Of a DNA stretch of 33,021 nt, positions 19,854 through 28,915 are shown piece by piece. The notes beneath the pieces were generated by a model. It was given only the letters and a program-made list of their open reading frames with translations. It was not told the DNA's origin and made no database searches. Numbering within the stretch: the first letter of the stretch is position 1; every line of letters starts with the position of its first letter. Location of the stretch: assembly GCA_015680685.1 (NCBI GenBank), contig MNCI01009539.1, forward strand, positions 182,966 through 215,986, read 5' to 3'. A program made the position numbers and the translations under genes. Source of the stretch: Gnetum montanum (taxonomy: Eukaryota; Streptophyta; Gnetopsida; Gnetales; Gnetaceae).

Positions 19854-19909
19854 CTCAAACGAGTTTTTCCGGTGTTGGCATGATCAAAATTTATGCATCA
19901 ATACCTTTT

Positions 19910-19927
19910 TGGCGCTAGAAGGAGGGC
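19910..19927 (+). other. Primer-binding site of the compact element
   Basis: TGGCGCTAGAAGGAGGGC lies 6 nt after the left LTR end. It is nearly identical to the PBS of the gag-pro element at 4169-4152, implying the same tRNA primer. Confidence 0.8.
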
Positions 19928-19960
19928 CTGGCTTGACCATTTTTTTTCCTCTTTTCCTTT

Positions 19961-19976
19961 TCAGTTGGGGGCTAAG
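19961..19976 (+). other. Polypurine tract of the compact element
   Basis: TCAGTTGGGGGCTAAG immediately precedes the right LTR start TGTTGATACC. With the PBS it accounts for nearly all of the 73-bp internal region; only about 33 pyrimidine-rich bases lie between. Confidence 0.7.
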
Positions 19977-21151
19977 TGTTGATACCAACACACCCATGCT
20001 TGCTTAGCATGGGGCCTTTGTTTATTTTATTTTTTAAAAAAAAAAAGAAAAAAAAAATAAAAATAAAAATAAAAAAAAAGATTGGTTACCCTAACCCTAA
20101 AATTGGCTATAAAAAAGCCATCAAGGTCATGGAGTTGGAGGGGAGGGAGAGGAGAAGTCAGGCTAGGAAGCCCTAGCCCAATGAGGCCAGGGCCATGAAG
20201 CCATGGACTGAACCTTCTCTCTCCCTAGGTGGTTTCCAATGGTTTCTCTTTCTTTCTTTTTTTCCAATAATGGGAAATTTGAGCAGTTGGACATTGGTAG
20301 ATTTTCTTTTATTTTTTGAGCAATTTGGGCGATTGGACATCAGCAGATATTCTTTTATTTTCTGAGCAATTTGGGCAGTTGGATGTCGGCAGATTTTCTT
20401 TTATTTTCTGAGCAATTTCGGCGGTTGGACATCAGCAGATATTCTTTTATTTTCTGAGCAATTTGGGAGGTTGGACGTCAGCAAATTTTCTTTTATTTTC
20501 TGAGCAATTTGGGTGGTTGGACGTCGGCAGATTTTCTTTTATTTTCTGAGCAATTTTGACGGTAGGACGTTGATAGATTTTCTTTTATTTTTAGAAGATG
20601 GCATGTGGTTCTTTCTATCTTCTTTTATTTCAATAGAGGGCATGTGGTTCTTTCTATCTTTTTTTATTTCAGCAAATGACAAGTGGTGGTGGTGGATTTA
20701 TATTTATGCAGTTGGCGGTTCGCAGGGCATTGGTGATGTTTGATTGCAACTACACATGATTCTTGTGGCAACATAACCATGCATCCTGTCGATGGATCTT
20801 CTCTTCATCTTCTTTTATTTCAGCAAATGACATGTGGTGGTGGTGGATTTATATTTATGTAGTTGGTGGTTCATAGGGCATTGGTGATGTTTGATCGCAG
20901 CTACACATGATTCTTGCGGCAACACAACCATGCATCCTGTCGATGTTTCCTGTTTCTCTCTCCTTTAGTTTTTCTTTTCATGCTTTATTTCTCTCTATGT
21001 TTTCTCTCTCTCTCTCTCTCACTTGGTCACATGGCTCTCTCCAGCTGAGACTATTCCCAGGTTTCCATACCCATACGGGAGGTGCCCTAGGCAATAGTCT
21101 CCTCAAACGAGTTTTTCTGATGTTGGCATGACCAAAATTTATGCATCAACA
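19977..21151 (+). repeat. Compact element, right LTR (1175 bp)
   Basis: Same layout as the left LTR. It is longer by 210 bp because it has 7 instead of 4 minisatellite units, one extra unit of about 42 bp in the next repeat (CATGTGGTTCTTTCTATCTT motif), and about 30 bp that the left LTR lacks near 19645. The end TCAACA pairs with the start TGTTGA as a 6-bp terminal inverted repeat. Confidence 0.9.
20274..20597 (+). repeat. 46-bp minisatellite in the right LTR, 7 units
   Basis: Units start at 20274, 20320, 20366, 20412, 20458, 20504 and 20550. They are the same unit as at 19234-19415. The extra three units arose by gain or loss after insertion, since LTRs are identical when an element integrates. 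Confidence 0.92.
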
Positions 21152-21156
21152 GAAAG
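21152..21156. other. Target-site duplication, right copy (GAAAG)
   Basis: It follows the right LTR terminus CATCAACA and matches 18934-18938. Confidence 0.9.
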
Positions 21157-21559
21157 TTAAAGCCAAACTGGCATGAAAGAAGGTAAAGAATATTAAACGT
21201 TTTTTTCCTTTTTCCTTTGGAAAAAATCCAAACTATGCAAATTCTTAAACACCATCAAAACATTACCAGCCAAGTAACAGTACAACAGGGAAGAAGTTAA
21301 AGAAAAAAAACAAGCAGGTTACAAGTAATGCAAGTTGACAATTAAAAAGCATGGGGGCTACTACAAAACTATCTAATCACTAAATGCAAAGAACTATCAA
21401 CAACTGAGAACAATCAACTGGGACCATGCAGGCAGCAACAAAGGATGATATGTAGTAACCTTCTCCTTCTAGTACACTCTACAATATGAAACTAAAGCAG
21501 CAACCATTGGCTTGAGACTGGTGGCCAAAATTTCAGAGCTCTGTGCCAACTGCACCATA
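21157..21559. other. No gene recognised
   Basis: A-rich sequence that continues the locus interrupted by the compact element. I see no motif, repeat or RNA gene. Confidence 0.35.
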
Positions 21560-22070
21560 TCCAAAATGAGATGAAAGAAATATTCCATTTCTTGATGCTA
21601 CCATATGCTGCAAAATAGCATTTGCAGGATCCTTTCTAAACATGATAGTGTGCACTCTGATTCTGGGTATGCTTTGCTCAAATTGTTGATGAAATGTATA
21701 GGATTCATCCCATCATCGTTGTCTCCGTGGCTCAAGAAAATGATGATGGATTTCATCTTTCTATGATGGGGATGCCTGCACCCTCGGATAAGCATGTCCA
21801 CAACCATCTTGAGACCTGTAGAGCAACTTGTCACTCCATCGGGTTTATAGCTGAGAGGTGCATCCATTACATTCTCTCTCATCTTGCCATTTCCACGGCT
21901 GCATCCCACATCTACTGCAATGATCCCTCGCGGGCCTCCGGGAAAGCCACAAATGATAGGTACCAACTCTACTCACTGCCTGCATTTTACACATAATAGG
22001 GACCATAGACCATCTCCAGCAACAATGCGCTGGAACTAAAAATATCCGCCTACACCATCACTCCCTCGCC
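21560..22070 (-). pseudogene. Possible vWA-domain protein fragment
   Basis: A 122-codon minus-strand frame (21966-21598) contains DGVTSCSTGLKMVVDMLI, then KSIIIFLSHGDNDDGMNPIH and FINNLSKAYPE. This resembles the middle of the von Willebrand A domain in plant vWA/RING proteins (TNxxxGLxxA...D, then SIILLSDG.D). The usual DG after the beta strand is HG, the N-terminal MIDAS DxSxS is not visible, and the frame seems to shift after AYPESE. GC content is higher than the surroundings. It is probably a broken gene piece; the family call is tentative. Confidence 0.4.
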
Positions 22071-22559
22071 GTAAAGCTATTCCACCACCATGATCGTCTA
22101 AATCCTTATTCACTTATCCTTTTGGTATATAATTATGAGTTAATTATTTTATTTTTGGCTCTTAGTTGAAGTCATTTTCTTAGTTTACAAATTAGTAAGT
22201 GTTTCAAGTGCTTCCATGCATGTATTAGATAGATTAAGCTTTTCCATTAGTGGCCACAAGATGTCTTTTGATTTTTTAGCCTCATGCTCTTTAGGTTGCA
22301 TACATTGCTTTTTTATTGTTGTTTATGTGAACTAGAATAGTAACTGTATTGATGTTCTAGACGGTTGGTCCACTATTGTATAGTTTACTTTCAACAATTA
22401 TCCATGGAATTTGCTACGTGTATATAATGTCCATCTTCCTTAGAAATATTAATTGATAAATCTCTCATACTTAGCTTAGTATCAATTGTGCTAAATCATG
22501 CCCTCCCCATAATTATTGAAAATTATTTATTAGCATCTTTCCTATTGATTATTAAAAAA
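22071..22559. other. AT-rich spacer, nothing recognised
   Basis: No frame longer than a few dozen codons and no repeat that I could match elsewhere in the window. Confidence 0.35.
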
Positions 22560-22599
22560 TTGGTTGGATAGGACCACCCATTGATAGTGGTCACTACAT

Positions 22600-22830
22600 C
22601 ATCAATCTGGTCCAAAGGAATGGTGATAGACTAATATGCAAGCTCACACCTAATGTTGTACTCTTTCAATGGTGGTAGGTTCCATGCTTGATATGTTTTG
22701 TAAGATATTAAGTTCATCCCAAAACCTAAGTCTAACAGAGCCTTACATGGTAAATTTCTAGTTATTTGGAGATAAATCAAGGAACTTCCTTGATCAGTTA
22801 TTTTCTATGAAAGAGCCCCTACCTTGATTG
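22600..22830 (-). pseudogene. Element B aspartic protease remnant
   Basis: The minus strand reads LIYLQITRNLPCKALLDLGF, then GMNLISYKTYQAWNLPP. DSGA has become DLGF. It aligns with the element A protease over more than 30 residues. Confidence 0.7.
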
Positions 22831-24120
22831 AATGGGCTACTATTTGTGTAAGCATGACAATTATGGCATTTGAGCCTAATGAATTTGGAAGCTTACTGCT
22901 TTGTGAAGGGCTTGATGCGATTAGGATGGAATTAGGCATGTTTCCCATCCACTGAGGCTTTTTTGGACTTATTTTGAAAAAAGATCATTTCCTGGGTTGA
23001 GACTCATGAGTAACCTTCCCCTCATGCATATTGACTACTCTTGTAGCATTCTTTTGTTGGGGTTGTGTTGGAAAATCCCCCTACATGATAGGAGGTGGCA
23101 TTGGTGGTATAGGATTTCAGTGTTCATAGGATTTGAGTGTTCAATAGAAGGTCCAACTATTGGTGGATGCACACATGAATTAGGATTCGTCCTTGGTGGT
23201 ATCGATCTATTGTATTCCACTGAATAGTACTATGGGGCCTAAACAATCATGTTCACTAATGACATTGGATGTTAGACATAGTATCTATAAGGATCTGGTT
23301 ATTAATATGGATACTATTGATGTGGTGGTGTCATGGCCCATGATTGAGGTTGCTGCCATTGCTAATAATAAGGCTCCTACAACTGAGGCAAAGCTCCACT
23401 AGGCTAGTACATTGGTTGAATTTTTTTTTAGTAGTTACCTTGAGAATAAGATAATCATTTGGGTGTCTATTTTAAAATCAGTTTGGGATTAAGTGTGTAG
23501 GTCCCTATTTCTTATGATGTATCACAACTAGCCAACATTTCTTAGGATGTTTGTACTAATACATGATACAACCTTCATCATATGTAGAGTTGGTATTTGA
23601 GACCTCAGATATCATAGCAACTTTTCTTTGGTGTCCAAGTTATTTCTTCTTTATTTTTCTTTGCCTTTTACAAAGGCTTACTTTGCTTATTCCTTCATAA
23701 TCTTTAACAATGTGGTGCACCTTTCATCAACTAAATCCCATATTTTTGCTACTTATGTTGTTACATAGGAAATTTTTTTTTGGATTAGTAGTGTCACTTT
23801 TTAGATTGCCTAATCCAAGGTTTCTTCCACTTGGGTTTCACATACCTATGCATCTCTTTTCCTTATTGATGGATCCCTATTGTACTCTTTAGTTGACTCT
23901 CTTTTTTGGAGTTTACCTTGTTCCTTTGCCACATGATCAATCAGTATTTGAATGCAATGAATGGTTAGTTTTGATAATCTTCCTTAGGCATAAACCCCAA
24001 GAGTCACTCTAGTTTTACTTATCAGGTTATCTATGAGGTGCCTAAGCTATTCCATTGATGAAAATCTATGGCCTAGGCATCTATGCAATAGCGAATAATA
24101 TTTGTCCATTACCACATCAA
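22831..24120 (-). pseudogene. Element B gag-like region
   Basis: Decayed sequence upstream of the protease. Near 24110-23930 the minus strand reads LDVVMDKYYSLLHRCLGHRF, then LRHLIDNLISKTRVTLGVYA, with stops, as a Gag-like or linker segment might. Small frames elsewhere (23220-23035 minus, and plus-strand shadows) show no domain. The call rests mostly on position next to the protease. Confidence 0.4.
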
Positions 24121-24136
24121 GGGTTTCAAGAGTCCC

Positions 24137-24640
24137 TTATTTCCAGTAATAGATTTGTTTAACCTGCAAATGTTGCATGAGCTTCCAAAAGGTAGTGCAT
24201 GTAAAGTGAGTTCCATTATCATAAATTAATGCATGTAACACACCAAAACTATTTAGAACAATTTTTTGTACAAATTGAGTAGCAATAGAAGATGTACAGT
24301 GGGTGATAGCTACTACTTTTGCCCATTTCATATAATGGTCAATAGCAACTATGATGTATGCCTTTCCATTTGACATGGGTGTGATGGGATTCCTGAAATC
24401 AATGCCCCGAATGTTGAATTATTTCAGTGGTTGAATCCATTTTTGAGCTTCTTCCATTCAAGTAGTTATTCCATCATCTTATTGGCAGTGTTCACAAGAG
24501 TGGACATATTAATGAGCATCCTTGAAGATTGTTGGACAATAGTATCCTACCATTAGAATTTTAATGGCCATGCATCTCCTAGCATAGTGGCCTCCTTAAG
24601 GACCTTCATGAGCATCCTGGACAATATGTAGTTGGTTAGC
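24137..24640 (-). pseudogene. Element B integrase remnant
   Basis: The open stretch 24376-24137 (79 codons) reads KAYIIVAIDHYMKWAKVVAI with the first catalytic Asp in AIDHYMKW. LNSFGVLHALIYDNGTHFTC follows, with the second Asp in YDNG. A CEHC zinc-binding remnant lies near 24500. The core stops abruptly after LMQHLQVKQI, before the catalytic Glu, and gag-like sequence begins there. Confidence 0.78.
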
Positions 24641-24985
24641 ATTAGGGGCACACCATTGAACTAGGCCATTAGCTGACACTTTGTAGAGGTGTCCATTGAT
24701 CTCCATGAAGCATTTCACCTAGTGAAGAAACTATTGTTTCTTTAAGTGCTTCAACCCTTATGGCATCTTTTGAGTGAAAATATAGATGAGAATGCCATCA
24801 TACGATTTAATCTCATTGGGAAATTATTTAGTTATAGACCCAGCAAAGAGGAGTTCATTAAAAAATAGATCAGATCATGAGCTTTCTTTCTCTTTGTTGT
24901 TTCATTGCAACTAAGACAATTGATTAACAACCACATTCTCAGCACCTATCATTATAATATCAAATTCCTATATGATCATTAGCCA

Positions 24986-25350
24986 CTATATGGCATAGGG
25001 GTCCATAATTGTCTTATTCATTAAAAAGTAAATGGTGCTATAGTCTATGTGCACAAACACTTTGTATCTAAGCACGTAGTGCCTAAACTTTTCTAGAGCA
25101 AACACAAGTACCATCAGTTCTTGTTCTATAGTGGTGTACTTTAGTTGTGCACCCATAATTATTTTCTTAGTGTAGTGGATGTAGTATGGACATTTCTTAT
25201 CATGCAACCATGTATGCATAGCTTCCAAGACATAATTTGTTGCATCTGTCATGACATGAAATGGTCTAACTAGTTATGTGCTGATAGAATTGGAGTTTAT
25301 ACAAGTTTCTCCTTTAGTTATTGGAATTATTTCTTACATTTTGTGGTTTA
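24986..25350 (-). pseudogene. Element B RNase H remnant
   Basis: The minus-strand 88-codon frame (25252-24986) reads MTDATNYVLEAMHTWLHDKK, then YYIHYTKKIIMGAQLKYTTI, then EQELMVLVFALEKFRHYVLR and VHIDYSTIYFLMNK. It has the MTDAS-like start and E-L-M active-site region of Ty3/gypsy RNase H. It is more intact than the element A copy at the H-x-D motif. Confidence 0.8.
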
Positions 25351-26080
25351 ACAAAATGGAACATATTTTGTTATCAACTCAACAAATGATTTTGAAATCT
25401 TAGAGAAATTCTCTATGAATCGATTGTGGTAGTCAGTATGTCTAAGGAATGACTAAACATCTTTGATAGTTTCTAGTTGGCAAGTTATTCCTTTGATGAC
25501 CCTTATTTTTTAAGGATTGATCTCAATAATTGCTTGTTATATTTTGTTTCCTAATATAATGCATTCCTAGATCATTAGATGACTATTTTACCAATTGAGT
25601 AGCAAATTTGTTTTAACACATATTTTTTAGCACTTGCACAAGGTGGTCTAGGGCTTGGTCAAATGTAGCTCCATAGGTGGAAAAGTCATTCATGAAGACT
25701 TACATACCACTACTAATTTGCTATTGGAAAATGATTAGAACTAGGCATTGAAATGTAGTAGGAGCATTGCAGAGACCAAATGGCATCTTGTGATATGCAA
25801 AAGTTCTCCAAGGACTCATAAATGTTGTCTTGGCCTGGTCCTCCAATGTGATCTAAAATTGGTTATAGTCACTATTACCATCTAGAAAATTGTAGTAGTA
25901 ATGCCCAGATATTATTTCTAACACTTGATCAACAGATGATAATGGAAAATGATCCTTGAATGTTACCATATTTATTAACTAAAAAATGAAGCAAACTCAC
26001 CATTTGCCATCTTTTTTGGGCATAATAACGAGTGGACTAAATGACACATTATTTGCAATGGGATAAATAAACCCTAAAAC
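25351..26080 (-). pseudogene. Element B reverse transcriptase remnant
   Basis: The catalytic box near 25700-25665 reads FMNDFSTYG (FMDD with Asp changed to Asn). Upstream, the MPFGLCNAPTTFQ region (around 25785-25750) is recognisable. Similarity to gypsy RT ends near 26080, where unrelated sequence begins, so the N-terminal fingers and the protease are missing from this block. Confidence 0.75.
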
Positions 26081-26940
26081 ACCATCAATTTTGGGACTCT
26101 GATGATTTAGAAAAATCCCAAAATTTGGGCAAGGACCTCTATAAGCACGGTGTCACACTGGATCATGCAGACAACATGGCACCCTGGAAGTCCTAATACC
26201 TGCAAAGCCACTTCCAAGCTTGCCTGCCACCCTCTGCAACATAGTCAACGTAGCACCCAGTTACAAGGCCAATTTACATAAATGAAGCACTGAAAGTGGA
26301 TCGTGTAGTTTGGCAAATTTTCTATCTCCCAGCCTATCAAGCTTGCTACACTCTCTAGCTTGTCCAGCTTGACAAATGCCTTGACCAATGATCCAACCAA
26401 CTGCCAGGATAGGAGCTATCGAAGGTGTTTAGGATGGACTAAAGAGTTCGACAAGTTTTCTAACTATGACACCTACTATGCTATGCTATGTTGCACAGCA
26501 TAGCAGGCCATGTGGTGACTGATAAGACATAGAAGATGCAATTGAAAATGATTTAGTTCTCAAGGATACCTACCCTGCTTCACCCTTGAAATGTGATCAG
26601 CATAACACAAAAAGAACATGGAAAATGTCACAAAAGTTGTCCCATATTCAATATTAAAATCATATCCATTAAAATTAGAGAAATTTTGAATTGACTCCAT
26701 GTACGTGCAGTACAAGGTTGGAATATCTACACCTCGTTAACTCCAAGCTTCCATGTATGTAGAACTCCAAATTATTCATTATTGCTTTCAATATTAATTA
26801 ATTTGTGCATATTAATTACCAAAGATCAAAGAAAAATAGGGACATGAGTCAGGGTTGAATTTTTGTGACTGAAACTTCTGATACACTCACAGCATTCTTT
26901 TTAAGTTTGAATGATTTAATACAAACATAGTAGTTGCTAT
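26081..26940. other. No gene recognised; partly GC-richer spacer
   Basis: 26100-26560 is less AT-rich than its surroundings but has no long frame. A small inverted repeat TGCTATGC/GCATAGCA lies around 26480-26510. I can name no family. Confidence 0.35.
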
Positions 26941-27023
26941 TCTTGGACATCTTAATTTTTACTTTTAATAATAAGTTTGGAATATACTAATCTTGGACAT
27001 CTTAATTTTTACTTTTAATAATA
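26941..27023. repeat. Partial tandem duplication, 50-bp period
   Basis: 33 identical bases starting TCTTGGACATCTTAATTTTT occur at 26941-26973 and 26991-27023. Perfect identity suggests a recent event. It lies downstream of the STIG1-like gene. Confidence 0.9.
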
Positions 27024-27211
27024 GCATAGTAGGTAAATTTCCTTGGGGATCAACCTAAATCGCAAATTTTGGATGGTAATAAATTCCTATGAATTTGGAG
27101 GAAGCAATCATTAATTCAGAATCCATGCATTAATATGAAAAACAATGACATTATATCTCCCCTCTCAACGCTCAACATGAGTTGGCAGGTGTAAGACATT
27201 GCCGGGCATAA

Positions 27212-27217
27212 TTTATT
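27212..27217 (-). terminator. Poly(A) signal AATAAA of the STIG1-like gene
   Basis: AATAAA on the minus strand lies about 130-150 bp downstream of the stop codons, a normal distance for a plant 3' UTR. Confidence 0.5.
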
Positions 27218-27345
27218 GACTACCTAATACCATATTCTCCTTATTTTGAGCCTATTGCTCATAACGTTGGAATATGATTTCAAACATGATAGAATGGGCT
27301 GCATCAACAATGATATCCCACGAGCCCCCCGTTGCCTGATCATAA

Positions 27346-27366
27346 TCAGGCATAAGAGCACATGCC
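27346..27366 (-). pseudogene. Residual C-terminal codons of the STIG1-like gene
   Basis: In frame after the TAA, six codons (GMCSYA) and a TGA remain. They match the conserved family end, so the stop looks like a single-base nonsense change in an otherwise intact gene. Sequencing or assembly error is also possible. Confidence 0.7.
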
Positions 27367-27699
27367 TTAGACACAGAGAGATCTGCTGCTGCAGCGATTG
27401 CCACAGCGGCCGCAGTTGTTTACATCATCAGCAAGGTTGGTGCAGTTGCCGTTGCAGCAGGTGGTTGCAAACTCGCACTTATTATGGCACATTCCGCAAT
27501 TCTTATTATCCGAGAGAAGGTAGCATGAGTAGGGCATGCACACGCTAGGATTCTCGCTGCATTTCAAATGCTTCGTGGAAGGGTATTCCCCAAGCAATCG
27601 GCTCAGAGAAGGTGAGGATGTTGGATTGGGATCAGGCTTGGCCATTGCAGACACTATTGCTACCAAAAATGCAACCACAACAATCATCTTTCGCAGCAT
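27367..27699 (-). CDS. STIG1-like secreted cysteine-rich protein, C-terminus shortened by a stop
   Basis: 110 codons from MLRKMIVVVAF. The longer upstream frame (to 28218) is rejected because the TATA box at 27833-27824 lies inside it. Residues 1-20 form a signal peptide (likely cut after SAMA), so the product is secreted. Residues 47-110 follow the STIG1 pattern: C(47), C(54), C(59), NCGMC(67-71), C(75), CCNGNC(81-86), NNCGRCGNRC(94-103), C(109). STIG1-family proteins are small apoplastic proteins; members act in stigma exudate and pollen tube growth, and the relative GRIM REAPER yields a cell-death-related peptide. The stop TAA (27369-27367) replaces the Tyr usual in the family's CxYGxCxYA end. 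The codons after it still read GMCSYA then TGA (27346). The protein therefore has 13 cysteines, an odd number, where the full tail gives 14. No intron is seen. Confidence 0.85.
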   Translation of the reverse strand: MLRKMIVVVAFLVAIVSAMAKPDPNPTSSPSLSRLLGEYPSTKHLKCSENPSVCMPYSCYLLSDNKNCGMCHNKCEFATTCCNGNCTNLADDVNNCGRCGNRCSSRSLCV

Positions 27700-27823
27700 T
27701 ATGGGAGTTGATAATCTTGAACGTGGATTGGTCTTGTGGATTCCGAGACAGTTTATGGGAAGTTGGGAATACAAAATCTGGGAGCAGGGGAGCAATGCCA
27801 ATGCAGAGATGGTGAATTTCAGC

Positions 27824-27833
27824 TTTATATATA
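27824..27833 (-). promoter_or_regulatory. TATA box of the STIG1-like gene
   Basis: TATATATAAA on the minus strand lies about 125 bp before the ATG, giving an estimated 5' UTR near 95 nt. Further upstream, a 12-bp palindrome GGTGCATGCACC (28127-28138) contains the RY-type CATGCA motif. Confidence 0.65.
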
Positions 27834-28107
27834 GATGATGTAGTCTGTTTTGCTTAAGGTACAGGAAAATGAGGTTTGAAATAGGGTCGGGAGCTCTGCT
27901 CCTACCACATGGCATCGTTGAACTAGGAAACCTTTGATAAAGAGGAAACCTGCGTAGGCAGAAAGGGAAAGAAAATAGAATATGCATGGCCAGGTAGGTG
28001 CATGGACGATAATGTGAACCTAAGAAACTTCTTGCCTGTGTGCAAATGGAAAACGTGTGCAGTGCACCACCACTGTTTGCATCCCAAGAAAACGAGGAAG
28101 AGAAGCT

Positions 28108-28150
28108 GGCTACATGAGCAAAGAGGTGCATGCACCGATGTGGAAAGAAA
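28108..28150. repeat. Upstream segment of the STIG1-like gene, copy 1 of a dispersed pair
   Basis: GGCTACATGAGCAAAGAGG...CATGCACC...GTGGAAA matches 28874-28915 (GGCACATGAACAAAGACTT...CATGCACC...GTGGAAA) in the same orientation, with about nine differences and a 1-bp gap. It may be an old local duplication of promoter sequence. Confidence 0.55.
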
Positions 28151-28873
28151 AAGCCCAACAATTTGACAATGATGGCACCCCATGGGCAGATAGCATGCAT
28201 TGTTAAAACAGTCAACATCTACTAAATAGATGATTTGATTTTACGTAATCCAGTCTGCTGTCTGCAGGGACAGTTAACCAAAAATGCTGGTTGAGCTGGT
28301 TGGTAATTCGTTAACGGTAACGTGAATTTGAAAATACGAAATTTTTTATTTTTTCGTAATTTTTTTATCTTAAAATCAATCTATAAATGGGGCTCATGAA
28401 ACAATAATCTTTTAAAATATTGCATTTGCTTTGTTAAAATCTGGATTACAGTGTGTATTTCTGACATTCATGAATCTCAAGCATTTATCCATCATAAAGA
28501 TTTATGCCATTCTGCAGATGAAATAGTTTATTTTCAGAGTATTAAAGAATTTTCAAGCTTCACCGTTTGAAAACAATTATGAGTAATCAAAGAACCCATC
28601 TGTGCGGTTGCATTTACATGGTCACAAACAAGTAAAAGCAGAAAAATCAATGTTCTACTCTGATCTGCTTGCGCTTGTCCTCGATGCAACAGTAGCTTTT
28701 GTGAGACTAACGCAAAATCAGCAAAGCCTTCCCTGTAAAACAGGGTTTGGAGCTGAGACGGATGCAGCTTCCTCCCCGGCAGGAATAGAACAATAATGTC
28801 AACTTTGAAGTGCTAAGCATTTCCAAAATAAAGAATACCTTGCAGAAATGCAAGCATGGAAAGTTGTGACAAG

Positions 28874-28915
28874 GGCACATGAACAAAGACTTTCATGCAC
28901 CAACGTGGAAAAGAA
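28874..28915. repeat. Copy 2 of the STIG1-upstream segment
   Basis: Partner of 28108-28150, about 765 bp further upstream of the gene. I see no coding frame nearby, so if a gene copy came with it, it has been lost. Confidence 0.55.

Larger units (their letters stand above)
18939..19903 (+). repeat. Compact element, left LTR (965 bp)
   Basis: It starts TGTTGATACC and ends CATCAATA, where the right LTR has CATCAACA, so the terminal CA has mutated to TA. Contents in order: a short inverted repeat CCCATGC/GCATGGG (18955-18975), an A-rich tract, ACCCTAACCCTAAA just before TATAAAAAA (19068-19076), the 46-bp minisatellite (4 units), and a hairpin near the end (19799-19853). It differs from the right LTR by roughly 5% in the stretch I compared. 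Confidence 0.9.
18939..21151 (+). mobile_element. Complete compact LTR retrotransposon (LTRs about 1 kb, 73-bp internal region)
   Basis: Two direct repeats (18939-19903 and 19977-21151) start TGTTGATACCAACAC and end ATGCATCAA(C/T)A. They are separated by only 73 bp, holding a PBS and a purine tract. The whole is flanked by GAAAG on both sides. No protein is encoded, so it must use proteins of another element. Short internal regions are typical of TRIM/SMART elements, but those have much shorter LTRs. PBS position and PPT place it on the plus strand. Confidence 0.92.
22560..26080 (-). mobile_element. Element B: Ty3/gypsy relic with permuted block order
   Basis: On the minus strand, RT, RNase H and integrase (26080-24137) come first and the gag-like and protease block (24120-22560) follows directly. 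The normal order is gag-PR-RT-RH-IN. Both blocks match element A in sequence (protease, RNase H, integrase), so they belong to related families. No LTR is visible at either end or at the junction. Either two truncated copies lie head to tail or one copy was rearranged. Confidence 0.65.

Noticed and set aside
19234-20597. CRISPR-like array
   Set aside because: The 46-bp units are contiguous with no spacers, lie inside LTRs, and the sequence is plant nuclear DNA.
27367-27548. Plus-strand cysteine-rich frame 27246-27548
   Set aside because: It is the reverse complement of the STIG1 cysteine codons (TGC/GCA symmetry) and lacks a signal peptide.
27700-28218. N-terminal extension of the STIG1-like frame up to 28218
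   Set aside because: The extension contains the TATA box, lacks family similarity, and the internal Met at 27699 gives a proper signal peptide.
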